DNA of 64,000 nucleotides from Betaproteobacteria bacterium (lineage in GTDB: Bacteria > Pseudomonadota > Gammaproteobacteria > Burkholderiales > Thiobacillaceae): positions 1-64,000 of the forward strand of contig VGVT01000006.1 of the NCBI GenBank assembly GCA_016873935.1, read 5' to 3'. Both the position numbers and the translations under genes were made by a program. The notes under the pieces were generated by a model. That model saw only the letters and a list, made by a program, of their open reading frames with translations. It made no database searches and was not told the origin of the DNA. The number at the start of each line of letters is the position of its first letter. The stretch's first letter is position 1. Positions 41,443 to 51,696 of the stretch are shown here, piece after piece.

Positions 41443-43581
41443 TCAGACGGCTTGCAGCCGCGCGTAATCGAGGATGAACACCTTCCGACCCAGCTTGGCA
41501 AACTCCACGCTGATCTCGGTGTCGGGCCCCTGGCCCTGGTAGCTAACGACCACGCCCTCGCCGTATTTGGGGTGGCTGACGCGGCTGCCCACCTTGAAGG
41601 GCAGATCCGCCTGGCGCCGGGGCGCGGGGGGCGGCGCGTAGTGGGCGCCGGCTTCGCGGAACACGGGGGGCGGGCTTGCCAGGCGCACGGACAGGGAGCG
41701 CACCAGGCTTTCCGGCACTTCCTCGAGAAAGCGGGAGGGCAGGCCGTAGCGCATCTGGCCATGCAGCATGCGCATGCGCGCGTGGCTGAGGTAAAGCCGC
41801 CGACGCGCGCGGGTGATGGCCACGTACATCAGGCGGCGCTCCTCCTCCAGGCCGTCCTGCTCGGTCATGGAGTTCTCGTGCGGGAACAGCCCCTCTTCCA
41901 GGCCGGTGATGAACACCGTGTGGAACTCCAGGCCCTTGGCCGCGTGCACGCTCATCAACTGCACCGCGTCCTGGCCCTGGGCCGCCTCGTGCTCGCCGGC
42001 CTCCAGAGCGGCGTGGGCAAGGAAGGCTTCGAGGGACTGGTCGTCGCTGTCGGTGGCGAAGGCGGCGGCGGCGTTGGCCAGTTCGTTCAGGTTCTCCACC
42101 CGGTCCTCGCCGTCCTTCTCGTTCTTGTAGTACTCCAGCAGGCCGGAGCGGGCCACCACGTGGTCCACCTGTTCCACCAGGGGCAGGCCGGCCAGGTCGT
42201 TCTTCAGGCCGTCCACCAACTGGACAAACGCGGCGAACTTCTTCCCGGCCCGGCAGGCCGCCGCCCACAGGCTGGTGCCCGCCGCCCGGGCCTCGGCGTC
42301 GACGCCTTCCAGGGAGCGGGCGCCGATGCCGCGGGCCGGGAAATTCACCACCCGCAGGAAGGCGTTGTCGTCCTCCGGGTTGGCGGCCAGGCGCAGGTAG
42401 GCGAGGGCGTGCTTGATCTCGGCGCGCTCGAAGAAGCGCAGGCCGCCGTAGACCCGGTAGGGGATGCCGACCGAGAACAGGGCGTGTTCCAGGCTGCGCG
42501 ACTGGGCGTTGGAGCGGTACAGCACCGCCATGTCGAGGAAGGACTCGCCTTCCCGCTTCAGGGTCTGCATCTCCTCGACGACGAAGCGGGCTTCCTCGCC
42601 GTCGTCGTTGGCCTCGTAGTGGCGGATCGATTCGCCCTGGCCGGCGTCGGTCCACAGGTCCTTGCCGAGGCGTCCCTGGTTGTGGGCGATGACGGCGTTG
42701 GCGGCGTCCAGGATGGTGGAGATGGAGCGGTAGTTGCGGGTCAGCTTGATGGGCTCGGCCAGGCCCATCTCCTCCAGGAACAGGGCCATGTTGGCGACGT
42801 TGGCGCCGCGGAAGGCGTAGATCGACTGGTCGTCGTCGCCCACGGCGAAGAGTGCCGTGTCCGGCCCGGCCAGCAAACGCAGCCAGAGGTATTGCAGGCG
42901 GCTGGTGTCCTGGAACTCGTCCACCAGGATGTGGCGGAAGCGCTGCTGGTAATGCTCGCGCAGCAGGGCGTTGCGGCTGAGCAGCACGTAGGCGCGCAGC
43001 AGCAGTTCGGCGAAGTCCACCGCCCCCTCGCGCTGGCACTGGGCGTCGTACTCGGCGAAGTACTCGCACAGGCGGCGGGTGTAGGGGTCCCAGGCCTCGA
43101 CCTTGTCGGCGCGCAGGCCCGCCTCCTTGTTCTGGTTGATGAAGCTTTGCAGCTTGCGCGGGTCGTACTTCTCGGTGTCCACGTTGAGGGCGCGCAGGCA
43201 GCGCTTCACCGCCGAGAGCTGGTCGGAGGCATCCAGGATGGTGAACAGTTGCGGCAGGCCGGCCTCGCGGTGGTGGGCACGCAGCAGCCGGTTGCAAAGG
43301 CCGTGGAAGGTACCCACCCACATGCCGCGGGTGTTGATCGGCAACATGGCGGTCAGGCGCGTCAGCATCTCCTTCGCCGCCTTGTTGGTGAAGGTCACCG
43401 CCATCAGCCCCATGGGCGAGACCTGGCCGGTCTGGATCAGCCAGGCGATGCGGGTGGTGAGCACCCGCGTCTTGCCCGAGCCGGCCCCGGCCAGGACCAG
43501 GGTGGAGCCCTGCGCCGTGACGGCGGCGCGCTGTTCGGGATTGAGGGCGTCGAGGAGGTCGGAAGCGGCGGCGGCGAACAT
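41443..43581 (-). CDS. uvrD: DNA helicase UvrD (superfamily 1)
   Basis: This 712-residue UvrD/PcrA-type 3'-5' helicase works in nucleotide-excision and mismatch repair. Motif I is VLAGAGSGKTRVLTTRI and motif Ia is AVTFTNKAAKEM. Motif II is ILVDEFQDTSRLQY and motif III is AVGDDDQSIYAFRGA. Motif IV is LTRNYRS, and motifs V and VI include LMSVHAAKGLEFHTVF and MYVAITRARRRLYLSHA. The C-terminal KVGSRVSHPKYGEGVVVSYQ is the typical UvrD tail. It is transcribed divergently from the MoaD-like gene. Confidence 0.96.
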   Translation of the reverse strand: MFAAAASDLLDALNPEQRAAVTAQGSTLVLAGAGSGKTRVLTTRIAWLIQTGQVSPMGLMAVTFTNKAAKEMLTRLTAMLPINTRGMWVGTFHGLCNRLLRAHHREAGLPQLFTILDASDQLSAVKRCLRALNVDTEKYDPRKLQSFINQNKEAGLRADKVEAWDPYTRRLCEYFAEYDAQCQREGAVDFAELLLRAYVLLSRNALLREHYQQRFRHILVDEFQDTSRLQYLWLRLLAGPDTALFAVGDDDQSIYAFRGANVANMALFLEEMGLAEPIKLTRNYRSISTILDAANAVIAHNQGRLGKDLWTDAGQGESIRHYEANDDGEEARFVVEEMQTLKREGESFLDMAVLYRSNAQSRSLEHALFSVGIPYRVYGGLRFFERAEIKHALAYLRLAANPEDDNAFLRVVNFPARGIGARSLEGVDAEARAAGTSLWAAACRAGKKFAAFVQLVDGLKNDLAGLPLVEQVDHVVARSGLLEYYKNEKDGEDRVENLNELANAAAAFATDSDDQSLEAFLAHAALEAGEHEAAQGQDAVQLMSVHAAKGLEFHTVFITGLEEGLFPHENSMTEQDGLEEERRLMYVAITRARRRLYLSHARMRMLHGQMRYGLPSRFLEEVPESLVRSLSVRLASPPPVFREAGAHYAPPPAPRRQADLPFKVGSRVSHPKYGEGVVVSYQGQGPDTEISVEFAKLGRKVFILDYARLQAV

Positions 43582-43689
43582 GGGGCCGGATTATCCTCGA
43601 TTCCTGTGCCGCCTCCCCCGAACGGGCAGGCGAGGCACGCCGGCCGGCCGGCGTAAAATGCCGGCCACTTCAGCAATCGGGGCAACGCA

Positions 43690-43953
43690 ATGAAAGGTCA
43701 GATCACCATCCTCTACTTCGGCCACCTGGCGGAAATGCTCGGGCGGGAAAGCGAGATCCTGTTCCTGCCCCTCACCATCAAGGACATCCAGGGCCTCATG
43801 GCCCATCTGGCGCGGCGCGGCGAGAATTGGACGGTGGTATTCGAGAAACCGCGCGATAGTATGAAGATCACCGTCAACAAGCAGTTTTCCGAGGCATCCA
43901 CCCCTGTCCAGGGCGGCGACGAGATTGCCTTTGTCGCCTTCAGCATGGCCTGA
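43690..43953 (+). CDS. MoaD/ThiS-like small protein lacking the C-terminal Gly-Gly
   Basis: This 87-residue protein fits the ubiquitin-like MoaD fold: ITILYFGHLAEMLGRESEIL at the start, IKDIQGLMAHLARRGENW in the middle, and ITVNKQFSEASTPVQGGDEI near the end. However, the sequence ends AFVAFSMA instead of the usual Gly-Gly. Without that tail it cannot be thiocarboxylated in the standard way, so it may have another role or be a divergent subfamily. No molybdopterin gene is adjacent. The stop is 5 bases before the lnt start. Confidence 0.7.
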   Translation: MKGQITILYFGHLAEMLGRESEILFLPLTIKDIQGLMAHLARRGENWTVVFEKPRDSMKITVNKQFSEASTPVQGGDEIAFVAFSMA

Positions 43954-43958
43954 GCCGT

Positions 43959-45467
43959 TTGTCCGCCCGACGTTTCGCCCCGGCGCTAGCCCCCCTCCTG
44001 TCCGCCCTGCTGGGCGCGCTGGCGGTGGCCGGCTTCGCCCCGCCGGGCTGGTTCCCGCTGTCCATCCTCAGCCTGGCCGGCCTCTTCCACCTGGCCCTTG
44101 CCGCCACGCCCAGGCACGCCTTCCTGCTCGGCTGGAGTTACGGCCTCGGCCTGTTCCTCGTCGGCGTGTCCTGGATCTACGTCAGCATTTCCACCTACGG
44201 CGGCATGCCCGTGCCCCTGGCCGTGCTCGCCACGCTGCTGTTCTGCGCCTTCATCGCCCTGTTCCCGGCCTTGGCTTTGGCCGCCGCCGCCCGCCTTGCA
44301 TCGCCGGGCCGGGGCCGCCTGGCGCTGGCCCTGCCGGCTGCCTGGGTGCTGGGGGAATGGCTGCGTGGCTGGATTTTCACCGGCTTTCCCTGGCTGGCCC
44401 TGGGCTACTCCCAGGTGCCGGACAGCCCCCTCGCCGGCTTCGCGCCGGTCCTTGGCGTCTATGGCGTGTCCCTGCTCGCTGCACTCAGCGCCGGCCTGCT
44501 CGCTGCCATGGCACCCCGCGCCGACGCAGGCCGACCCTCCAGGCTTCCCGCCGTCGTTCTACTGGCTGTCCTCTGGCTCTCCGGCCTGGCCTTGCAAAGC
44601 GTGGACTGGACCCGCCCCACCGCCGCCCCGGTGCGGGTCGCCTTGCTCCAGGGCAACATCCCGCAGGACCTGAAGTTCCGCCCGGAGAAACTGGAAGCCA
44701 CCCTCGGCCAATATGCCCGCGCGGTGCTGGCCAGCGACGCCCGCCTCATCGTCCTGCCGGAAACCGCCCTGCCCCTGTTCCGTTCCGCCGTGCCGCGCGA
44801 TTACCTGGACCTGCTCGCGAACCACGCCCGCGCCCGCGACGGCGACGTCGTCCTGGGCATCCCCGAGGACGCCGGCCCGGGACGCTACTACAACAGCGTC
44901 CTGACCCTGGGTACCTCGCCCGAGGGCCTCTACCGCAAGGCCCACCTGGTGCCCTTCGGAGAATTCGTCCCCTTCGGCTTCCGCTGGGCGGTGGACCTGA
45001 TGTCCATCCCTCTGGGCGACTTCGGCCGCGGCAAGCCCGACCAGCCGCCCCTGGCCGCCGCCGGCGAGAAGCTCGCCATCAACGTCTGTTACGAGGATGC
45101 CTTCGGCGAGGAACGCATCGCCGCCGCCAGGGAATCGACGCTATTGGTCAACGTCAGCAACGACGCCTGGTTCGGCGCCAGCCTGGCCCCCTGGCAGCAC
45201 CTGCAGATCGGCGCCATGCGCTCCCTGGAAGCGGGCCGCTGGCAACTGCGCGCCAACAACACCGGCATCACTGCCATCCTGGATGACAAGGGCCGCGTGC
45301 GCGCGCAGTTGGCGCCTTTCGTCGTAGGCACCCTGCACGGCGAGGCCCGCGGACGCACCGGCGACACGCCCTATCTCGTCCTCGGCAATTGGCCGGCGGT
45401 GCTGGTCGCGCTGGGGCTGCTGGCTCTGGCCTGGCGGCTCCCCGCGCGACGCCAAGGTCACGCATAG
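43959..45467 (+). CDS. lnt: Apolipoprotein N-acyltransferase
   Basis: This 502-residue inner-membrane enzyme adds the third acyl chain to lipoproteins, completing the pathway begun by Lgt. The N-terminal half has several hydrophobic segments (ALLGALAVAGFAPPGWFPLS, YGLGLFLVGVSWIYVSISTY). The nitrilase-like domain has the catalytic triad: Glu in IVLPETALPLF, Lys in GLYRKAHLVPFGEFVP, and Cys in INVCYEDAFGEE. No ATG is near the 5' end. TTG 43959 is the best start and overlaps nothing. MoaD-like is immediately upstream. Confidence 0.93.
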   Translation: MSARRFAPALAPLLSALLGALAVAGFAPPGWFPLSILSLAGLFHLALAATPRHAFLLGWSYGLGLFLVGVSWIYVSISTYGGMPVPLAVLATLLFCAFIALFPALALAAAARLASPGRGRLALALPAAWVLGEWLRGWIFTGFPWLALGYSQVPDSPLAGFAPVLGVYGVSLLAALSAGLLAAMAPRADAGRPSRLPAVVLLAVLWLSGLALQSVDWTRPTAAPVRVALLQGNIPQDLKFRPEKLEATLGQYARAVLASDARLIVLPETALPLFRSAVPRDYLDLLANHARARDGDVVLGIPEDAGPGRYYNSVLTLGTSPEGLYRKAHLVPFGEFVPFGFRWAVDLMSIPLGDFGRGKPDQPPLAAAGEKLAINVCYEDAFGEERIAAARESTLLVNVSNDAWFGASLAPWQHLQIGAMRSLEAGRWQLRANNTGITAILDDKGRVRAQLAPFVVGTLHGEARGRTGDTPYLVLGNWPAVLVALGLLALAWRLPARRQGHA

Positions 45468-45522
45468 AGCCTCCCCACGCATCGCAAAGCCATTCCTTTT
45501 TTCTCTCCACTCAATCGTCCCC

Positions 45523-46596
45523 ATGTCCGACCCCACCCACATTCCCCCCATCCGTCTCACCCATCTCTCCCACGGCGGCGGCTGCGGCTGCAAGATCGCC
45601 CCGGCGGTGCTGGAGACAATCCTTGCCGACACGCCCTTCGCCAAGGGCCTGGCCTCCAGCTTTCCGGACCTGCTGGTGGGCACCGAGTCCTCCGACGACG
45701 CGGCGGTGTGGCAGCTCAACGAGAGCCAGGCCATCGTCGCCACCACCGACTTCTTCATGCCCATCGTCGACGATCCCTACGAGTTCGGACGCATCGCCGC
45801 CACCAACGCGATTTCCGACGTCTACGCCATGGGTGGCCGGCCGCTGTTCGCGCTGGCCCTGGTCGGCATGCCCCTGGACAAGCTGGCGCCGGAAACCATC
45901 CGCGCCATCCTCGCGGGCGGCGAGGCGGCGGCGCGCGAGGCGGGCATCCCGGTCGCGGGCGGCCATTCCATCGATTCGCAGGAGCCGATCTACGGCCTGG
46001 TGGCGATCGGCGTGGTGGACCCGCGCCGCGTCAAGAAGAACAACGCCGGCCAGGCCGGCGACGTGCTCATCCTGGGCAAGGGCCTGGGCGTCGGCATCTA
46101 TTCCGCGGCCCTGAAGAAGGACTGCCTGCCGGCGGCGGGCTACCGGGCGATGATCGACTCCACCACCCGCCTCAACACGCCGGGCACCGAGCTGGGCGGC
46201 CTCGACGAGGTGCATGCGATGACCGACGTGACCGGTTTCGGCCTGCTCGGCCACGCCCTGGAACTGGCGCGCGGATCGGGCCTGAGCGCGCGTGTCCGTT
46301 TCGCCGATCTGCCCCTGTTGCCCGGCGCCGCCGATCTCGCCGGGGCCGGCTTCGTCACCGGCGCGAGCGGCCGCAACTGGGCCAGCTACGGCGGCGGCGT
46401 GGAGTTGTTCGCCGGCTGCGCCGACTGGCAGAAGGCCGTGCTCACCGACCCGCAGACCAGCGGCGGCCTCATGGTGGCCTGCGAAGCGGATGCGGCGGCG
46501 ACGGTGATGGACGTGTTCCGCCGGCATGGCTTTACCCAGGCGGCGGTGATCGGCGGCCTGGAAGCGGGGCCGGCGCGCGTGGTGGTGGAGGCGTAG
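45523..46596 (+). CDS. selD: Selenophosphate synthetase
   Basis: This 357-residue enzyme makes selenophosphate from selenide and ATP. The N-terminus has the active-site loop [17 protein letters not shown], with cysteine rather than selenocysteine at the catalytic place. The conserved [20 protein letters not shown] and [20 protein letters not shown] blocks follow, together with the AIR-synthase fold. Partners such as selA/selB or the tRNA 2-selenouridine synthase are not in this window. It is plus-strand and stands between lnt and the aminotransferase. Confidence 0.95.
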   Translation: MSDPTHIPPIRLTHLSHGGGCGCKIAPAVLETILADTPFAKGLASSFPDLLVGTESSDDAAVWQLNESQAIVATTDFFMPIVDDPYEFGRIAATNAISDVYAMGGRPLFALALVGMPLDKLAPETIRAILAGGEAAAREAGIPVAGGHSIDSQEPIYGLVAIGVVDPRRVKKNNAGQAGDVLILGKGLGVGIYSAALKKDCLPAAGYRAMIDSTTRLNTPGTELGGLDEVHAMTDVTGFGLLGHALELARGSGLSARVRFADLPLLPGAADLAGAGFVTGASGRNWASYGGGVELFAGCADWQKAVLTDPQTSGGLMVACEADAAATVMDVFRRHGFTQAAVIGGLEAGPARVVVEA

Positions 46597-46610
46597 CGCC
46601 ACCGGCGCCG

Positions 46611-46649
46611 CGCGTCGAACATGCCCTAACTCCCGCGTGGAGACACTAG
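46611..46649. repeat. Diverged partial copy of the 168-bp MITE-like element
   Basis: This stretch shares GCGTCGAACAT and GAGACACTAG, at comparable spacing, with the right end of the element at 24863-25030. The middle is diverged. It lies in the gap between selD and the aminotransferase gene, about 30 bases before the latter's start codon. Confidence 0.5.
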
Positions 46650-46681
46650 AATCACGCGATTTCCATCCGGAGTCGTCCATC

Positions 46682-47812
46682 ATGCAAGCGCCCCGCATCG
46701 CCTCGTTCCAGCCGCCCCGCCGCACCCTCATGGGTCCCGGTCCGTCCGACGTGCCGCAACGCATCCTCGACGCCATGGCGCGGCCCACCATCGGCCATCT
46801 GGACCCGGCCTTCTCCGACATGATGGAGCAGACCAAGAGCCTGCTGCGCTACGCCTTCCAGACCGAGAACAAGCTGACCTTCCCGGTCTCCGGCCCCGGC
46901 TCCGTCGGCATGGAGACCTGTTTCGTCAACCTGGTCGAGCCCGGCGACCAGGTCATCGTCTGCATCAACGGCGTCTTCGGCGGCCGCATGCTGGAGAACG
47001 TCAAGCGCAGCGGCGGCGTGCCGGTGGTGGTGGAAGACGCCTGGGGCCGCGCCGTCGACGCGGCCAAGGTGGCCGCGGCCTTCGCCGCCAACCCGGACGC
47101 GAAGCTGCTGACCTTCGTGCATGCCGAGACTTCCACCGGCGCCCAGTCCGACGCTGCCGCGATCAGCGCCATCGCCCGCGGGCACGGCGCCCTGAGCATC
47201 ATGGACTGCGTCACCTCCCTGGGCGGCACGCCGGTACTCATCGACGCGTGGGGCATCGACGCCGCCTATTCCGGCAGCCAGAAGTGTCTGTCCTGCACGC
47301 CCGGCCTGTCGCCGGTGACCTTCTCCGAGCGCGCCATCGCCAAGGTGAAGGCGCGCGCGACGCCGGTGCAGAGCTGGTTCATGGATCTCAACCTGGTGCT
47401 CGGCTACTGGAGCGGCGAGGGCAAGCGCACCTACCACCACACCGCGCCCATCAATCCGCTGTACGGCCTGCACGAAGCCCTGGTGATGCTGGCGGAGGAG
47501 GGCATCGAGAACGCCTGGGCGCGTCACCGCGCCGAGCACGAGGCCCTCAAGGCCGGCCTGGAAAAGCTCGGCCTGGCCTTCATCGTGCCCGAGGCGGAGC
47601 GCTTGCCGCAGCTCAATTCGGTGACCATTCCCGCCGGCGTCGACGACGCCGCCGCGCGCGCCCGGCTGCTCAACGAATTCAACCTGGAGATCGGCGCCGG
47701 CCTGGGCGCGCTGGCCGGCAAGATCTGGCGCATCGGCCTGATGGGCGCCTCCGCCCGGCGCGAGAACGTGGAGTACTGCTTGAAGGCGCTGGCGGAAGTT
47801 ATTGGCAAGTAG
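46682..47812 (+). CDS. Alanine-glyoxylate / serine-glyoxylate aminotransferase family protein
   Basis: This 376-residue PLP enzyme (class V) starts with [40 protein letters not shown] is a typical N-terminal block. [20 protein letters not shown] binds the cofactor phosphate. [20 protein letters not shown] contains the pyridine-binding Asp, and [20 protein letters not shown] contains the PLP lysine. It probably uses alanine or serine as donor and glyoxylate as acceptor. ATG 46682 is chosen because it gives the conserved start. The stop codon lies inside a heptamer array. Confidence 0.88.
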   Translation: MQAPRIASFQPPRRTLMGPGPSDVPQRILDAMARPTIGHLDPAFSDMMEQTKSLLRYAFQTENKLTFPVSGPGSVGMETCFVNLVEPGDQVIVCINGVFGGRMLENVKRSGGVPVVVEDAWGRAVDAAKVAAAFAANPDAKLLTFVHAETSTGAQSDAAAISAIARGHGALSIMDCVTSLGGTPVLIDAWGIDAAYSGSQKCLSCTPGLSPVTFSERAIAKVKARATPVQSWFMDLNLVLGYWSGEGKRTYHHTAPINPLYGLHEALVMLAEEGIENAWARHRAEHEALKAGLEKLGLAFIVPEAERLPQLNSVTIPAGVDDAAARARLLNEFNLEIGAGLGALAGKIWRIGLMGASARRENVEYCLKALAEVIGK

Positions 47813-47899
47813 CAAGTGGTGAGTAGCAAGTGGCAAGTCGTGGAAAGCGGCCTTTTCCACTCACTACTCACTACTCGCCACTCGCTACTCCCTTCACCG
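47809..47899. repeat. Inverted heptamer-array hairpin between the aminotransferase and fdxA
   Basis: The left arm (47809-47843) is GTAGCAA, GTGGTGA, GTAGCAA, GTGGCAA, GTCGTGG. The right arm (47858-47899) is CACTCAC, TACTCAC, TACTCGC, CACTCGC, TACTCCC, TTCACCG. The centre is GTGGAAA...TTTTCCAC. The aminotransferase stop is in the first left unit and the fdxA stop (TGA on the minus strand, 47894-47896) is in the last right unit. The hairpin is positioned to act as a bidirectional terminator. Confidence 0.75.
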
Positions 47900-48217
47900 C
47901 TCCAGCAGATCCATCTTGCCCGCCTTGCCATTCCACGCGTCGGCGTCGGCGGGCGCATCCTTTTTCTCGGTGATGGCCGGCCAGAGCTTCGCCAGCTCGG
48001 CGTTGAGGGCGATGCAGCCGCGCTGGCTGTCGGGCACGTCGTCCTCCGGGAAGATGGCCTCGGCCGGGCATTCCGACACGCAGAGGTTGCAGTCGATGCA
48101 TTCCTCCGGGTCGATGACCAGGAAGTTCGGGCCCTCGTGGAAGCAGTCCACCGGGCAGACTTCGACGCAATCGGTGTATTTGCAGCGGATGCAGTTTTCG
48201 GTGACAACGTAGGTCAT
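47894..48217 (-). CDS. fdxA: 7Fe/8Fe ferredoxin
   Basis: This 107-residue ferredoxin of the FdxA type has an N-terminal cluster motif, [20 protein letters not shown] then [15 protein letters not shown], typical of [3Fe-4S] plus [4Fe-4S] proteins. A second motif [18 protein letters not shown] follows, with a C-terminal extension ending [11 protein letters not shown] 48217 has GAGGAA 7 bases upstream on the minus strand. It is a low-potential electron carrier; its partner is unknown. It is convergent with the aminotransferase gene. Confidence 0.93.
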   Translation of the reverse strand: MTYVVTENCIRCKYTDCVEVCPVDCFHEGPNFLVIDPEECIDCNLCVSECPAEAIFPEDDVPDSQRGCIALNAELAKLWPAITEKKDAPADADAWNGKAGKMDLLER

Positions 48218-48380
48218 AACTTTCCTCGTCAAAACTTTTTCGCTAGCATAGCGGGGAACCGCAGCAAACCGTCAACGAGTCGCCCCTCCAAGTCGGCCTT
48301 CCGGCAGCCTTGCCAAGCCGTACTCCAGCCTCCCGGTTTTCTTTCCGAAGCGATCCTCCTTCATTCCTCAGAGGTTCTCC

Positions 48381-48707
48381 ATGAGCGAACACATCCATTA
48401 CGTCACCGACGACACTTTCGAGCAGGAAGTCCAGCAATCCCCCATGCCCGTGCTGGTGGACTACTGGGCCGACTGGTGCGGTCCCTGCAAGATGATCTCC
48501 CCCATCCTCGACGAGGTCGCCCGTGAATACGCCGGCCGTCTCAAGGTCTGCAAGCTCAACATCGACGAGAACCAGGCGACGCCGCCCAAGTACGGCATCC
48601 GCGGCATTCCCACCCTGATGATCTTCAAGAACGGCAACGTCGAAGCCACCAAGGTCGGCGCGCTGTCCAAATCCCAGCTCACCGCCTTCGTTGACAGCAA
48701 CATCTGA
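48381..48707 (+). CDS. trxA: Thioredoxin 1
   Basis: This 108-residue thioredoxin has the active site [16 protein letters not shown] and the cis-proline loop [12 protein letters not shown]. It reduces protein disulphides and serves ribonucleotide reductase and other enzymes. The length and layout are canonical. rho follows after a 211-base gap, an order often seen in proteobacteria. Confidence 0.96.
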   Translation: MSEHIHYVTDDTFEQEVQQSPMPVLVDYWADWCGPCKMISPILDEVAREYAGRLKVCKLNIDENQATPPKYGIRGIPTLMIFKNGNVEATKVGALSKSQLTAFVDSNI

Positions 48708-48918
48708 ATTCCGCTAGTTTTGCCGCGCCCGGTGTACTCGCAAGGAGCACGCCGGATTCGTAAACGCTAAAGCGTCAACGACTCCGCTGTTCTGCCGGGC
48801 GCACCCTCCCTCCAGCGTCACCCCTCTCCGGATTCTCCGGCCCGCGCCCAGCATCCATCGCGGACCAACCCGGACCCAGCCGGACCCAGCCGGCGCATCT
48901 CCCCACAGCAAAGCCACC
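48708..48918 (+). promoter_or_regulatory. Structured leader of rho
   Basis: This 211-base gap has no gene. It has complementary segments GCGCCCGG (48725-48732) and CCGGGCGC (48795-48802), an inner small hairpin ACGCTAAAGCGT (48764-48775), and a direct duplication of CGGACCCAGC at 48871-48890. A C-rich stretch precedes the rho ATG, which fits a Rho-loading leader of the kind used in rho autoregulation. That function is inference. Confidence 0.45.
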
Positions 48919-50178
<1,260 letters not shown>

Positions 50179-50214
50179 GTCCCGGCTGCTTCGGACCCGC
50201 ACCACGGCAAGTCC

Positions 50215-50345
50215 AGCCATACGGCAGGATTGCTTCGCTGCGCTCGCAATGGCCGCCAGACCTCATCGCGAGGCCCGCCGGGCCGTGGTGGCGATGCATG
50301 GCGGCCGCCATGCGCGTAATCGCCTGAGCAGATCACAGCCTCGGC
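50215..50345. repeat. Intergenic repeat-like region after rho
   Basis: This contains GGATTGCTTCGCTGCGCTCG followed by CAATG, which can pair on itself and resembles common bacterial intergenic repeats, and CATGGCGGCCGCCATG (50298-50313), a perfect palindrome. No gene is seen in the 191-base gap 50179-50369. Confidence 0.5.
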
Positions 50346-50369
50346 CGACTGTGTAAGAGGCTTCCCCTC

Positions 50370-50765
50370 TCAGGCTCCCAGGGCAAGCACCCGGTCGATG
50401 TCGGAATTTTTTACAGGCAGGGTCAGTGCCGCGTCGATGCGGAAACGTTGGCGCAGCCGGTCGAGCGCATGCTGGTGCGCGGCCTCGTACAGCACCACCA
50501 CTTTCACCTCTTTCAGCGATTGCGCTGCCGCCAGCAGGGACTCCAGGTTACTTACGCGGTCGCGGAAATCCGGCTGGAAATAGAAATCGGCGACGATGAC
50601 CGCCGGTTTTTCCTTGCGCAGGAAGGCGATGGCCTTGCGCGCCGAGAACTCGGTGTGCACGCGGTAGCCCAGAGCGACATAGATCGGACGCAGGTTGGGG
50701 TAGCCCAGCAGTTCCACCAGGGAAAGCAGCATGGGGGGGATGGATGCAGGGTCCGCCGCGGTCAT
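50370..50765 (-). CDS. Receiver-like (CheY-fold) single-domain protein, degenerate
   Basis: This 131-residue protein looks like a response-regulator receiver in fold: YVALGYRVHTEFSARKAIAF, KPAVIVADFYFQPDFRDRVS with a central Asp, VKVVVLYEAAHQHALDRLRQ, and DAALTLPVKNSDIDRVLALG. The N-terminal acidic pair and the Lys-Pro of active receivers are not clear, so it may be a pseudo-receiver. I used ATG 50765; GTG 50774 is possible. It lies directly behind the terminator of the PEP-CTERM gene, so it needs its own promoter. No kinase is adjacent. Confidence 0.6.
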   Translation of the reverse strand: MTAADPASIPPMLLSLVELLGYPNLRPIYVALGYRVHTEFSARKAIAFLRKEKPAVIVADFYFQPDFRDRVSNLESLLAAAQSLKEVKVVVLYEAAHQHALDRLRQRFRIDAALTLPVKNSDIDRVLALGA

Positions 50766-50784
50766 GGAGGGCACTCGACAACGA

Positions 50785-50810
50785 AAAAGGCGGCCGTCGG
50801 GCCGCCTTTT
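50785..50810 (-). terminator. Terminator after the PEP-CTERM protein gene
   Basis: An 11-bp stem AAAAGGCGGCC / GGCCGCCTTTT with loop GTCG lies 19 bases downstream of the PEP-CTERM gene on the minus strand, with T-rich sequence after the stem. The A/T ends also allow action on the plus strand. Confidence 0.85.
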
Positions 50811-50828
50811 CGCGTCAGGCCGTGACGG

Positions 50829-51650
50829 TCAAAGTTTCCGACGGCGGCGGGACAGTGCCAGACCGGTCAGGGCGATGCCCAGCAGGCCCAGGGTGCCCGG
50901 CTCGGGGATGGTGATGGGTTGGGAGGTGATGGTCACCGCGAACTGGGCAGGGGTGTTCTGACCCTCCGGGGTCATGAAGCCCAGGCACGGCGCGGTGGCA
51001 CCCGCCGCGCCGCAAGCCGCGGCAGGCAGGGAGGTGAAGCCACCTGTCTTCTCGAAGAAACTGAGGAAGTAGGTGCGGATGGTGGCGGGCGCATCGGGAT
51101 CAGGGAACTGGAAAGCAAAGTTCAAGGACTGCTTGTCGATGACGAAGATATCGGCGCAGCCATTGACATTCACTCCACTGCCGTTAGGAGCACCATTGGC
51201 ACAGGGATCGGCACCATTCGGCGTTTCCTCGAAATTGATCGCAAAAGTCACCGGACCAATGGGGCCTGCAGTCGAACCGGCGGGCACGACTGGCGTGAGG
51301 TACAGGGTCGACAGAATGGTGACTGAATCGAGACTGGTGCCGGTGATTGGTTGGTTGAAGTGGGTGATGATGACGTTGTCAGCGCCCGCGCCATTCGTGA
51401 TCACGGGCGTGGAGAGGAACGGACTGACGGAAGTCCCGCCCTGGGTGATGTCGATGCCGCTCTGGCCAGAACCCGTGGAGGTTCCCCAGCGCAGGCTCTG
51501 GTCATTGATGACGGTCACACCTGCAGGCTGCACGGTGGCGGTATCAAAACGAGTCCAGGTTCCCACCGTCCAAGTACTCACCATGGTGGCCTGGGCCATC
51601 GGTGCCAACAAAGCGGCGGCAAACGCTGCAGATAGAAGGGTCTTTTTCAT
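50829..51650 (-). CDS. PEP-CTERM anchor-domain protein (THxN family)
   Basis: This 273-residue exported protein has a Sec signal peptide (MKKTLLSAAFAAALLAPMAQ, cleavage near QA-T). A beta-rich central region contains the THFN motif in NVIITHFNQPITGTSL, as in THxN-type PEP-CTERM proteins. The C-terminal sorting signal is IPEPGTLGLLGIALTGLALS followed by RRRRKL: PEP motif, hydrophobic helix, basic tail. Such proteins are processed by exosortase and become extracellular. ATG 51650 is chosen because GAGGAG precedes it and because the sigma-54 promoter at 51697-51712 is upstream; a longer frame from 51713 would run through the promoter. Confidence 0.93.
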   Translation of the reverse strand: MKKTLLSAAFAAALLAPMAQATMVSTWTVGTWTRFDTATVQPAGVTVINDQSLRWGTSTGSGQSGIDITQGGTSVSPFLSTPVITNGAGADNVIITHFNQPITGTSLDSVTILSTLYLTPVVPAGSTAGPIGPVTFAINFEETPNGADPCANGAPNGSGVNVNGCADIFVIDKQSLNFAFQFPDPDAPATIRTYFLSFFEKTGGFTSLPAAACGAAGATAPCLGFMTPEGQNTPAQFAVTITSQPITIPEPGTLGLLGIALTGLALSRRRRKL

Positions 51651-51696
51651 GATGGAACTCCTCGCATGGGATCTGAAAAACTGGCGAGGTAACTCA

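Noticed and set aside
41452..43656. Long plus-strand frame opposite uvrD
   Set aside because: All helicase motifs are on the minus strand; the opposite frame is a codon-bias shadow.
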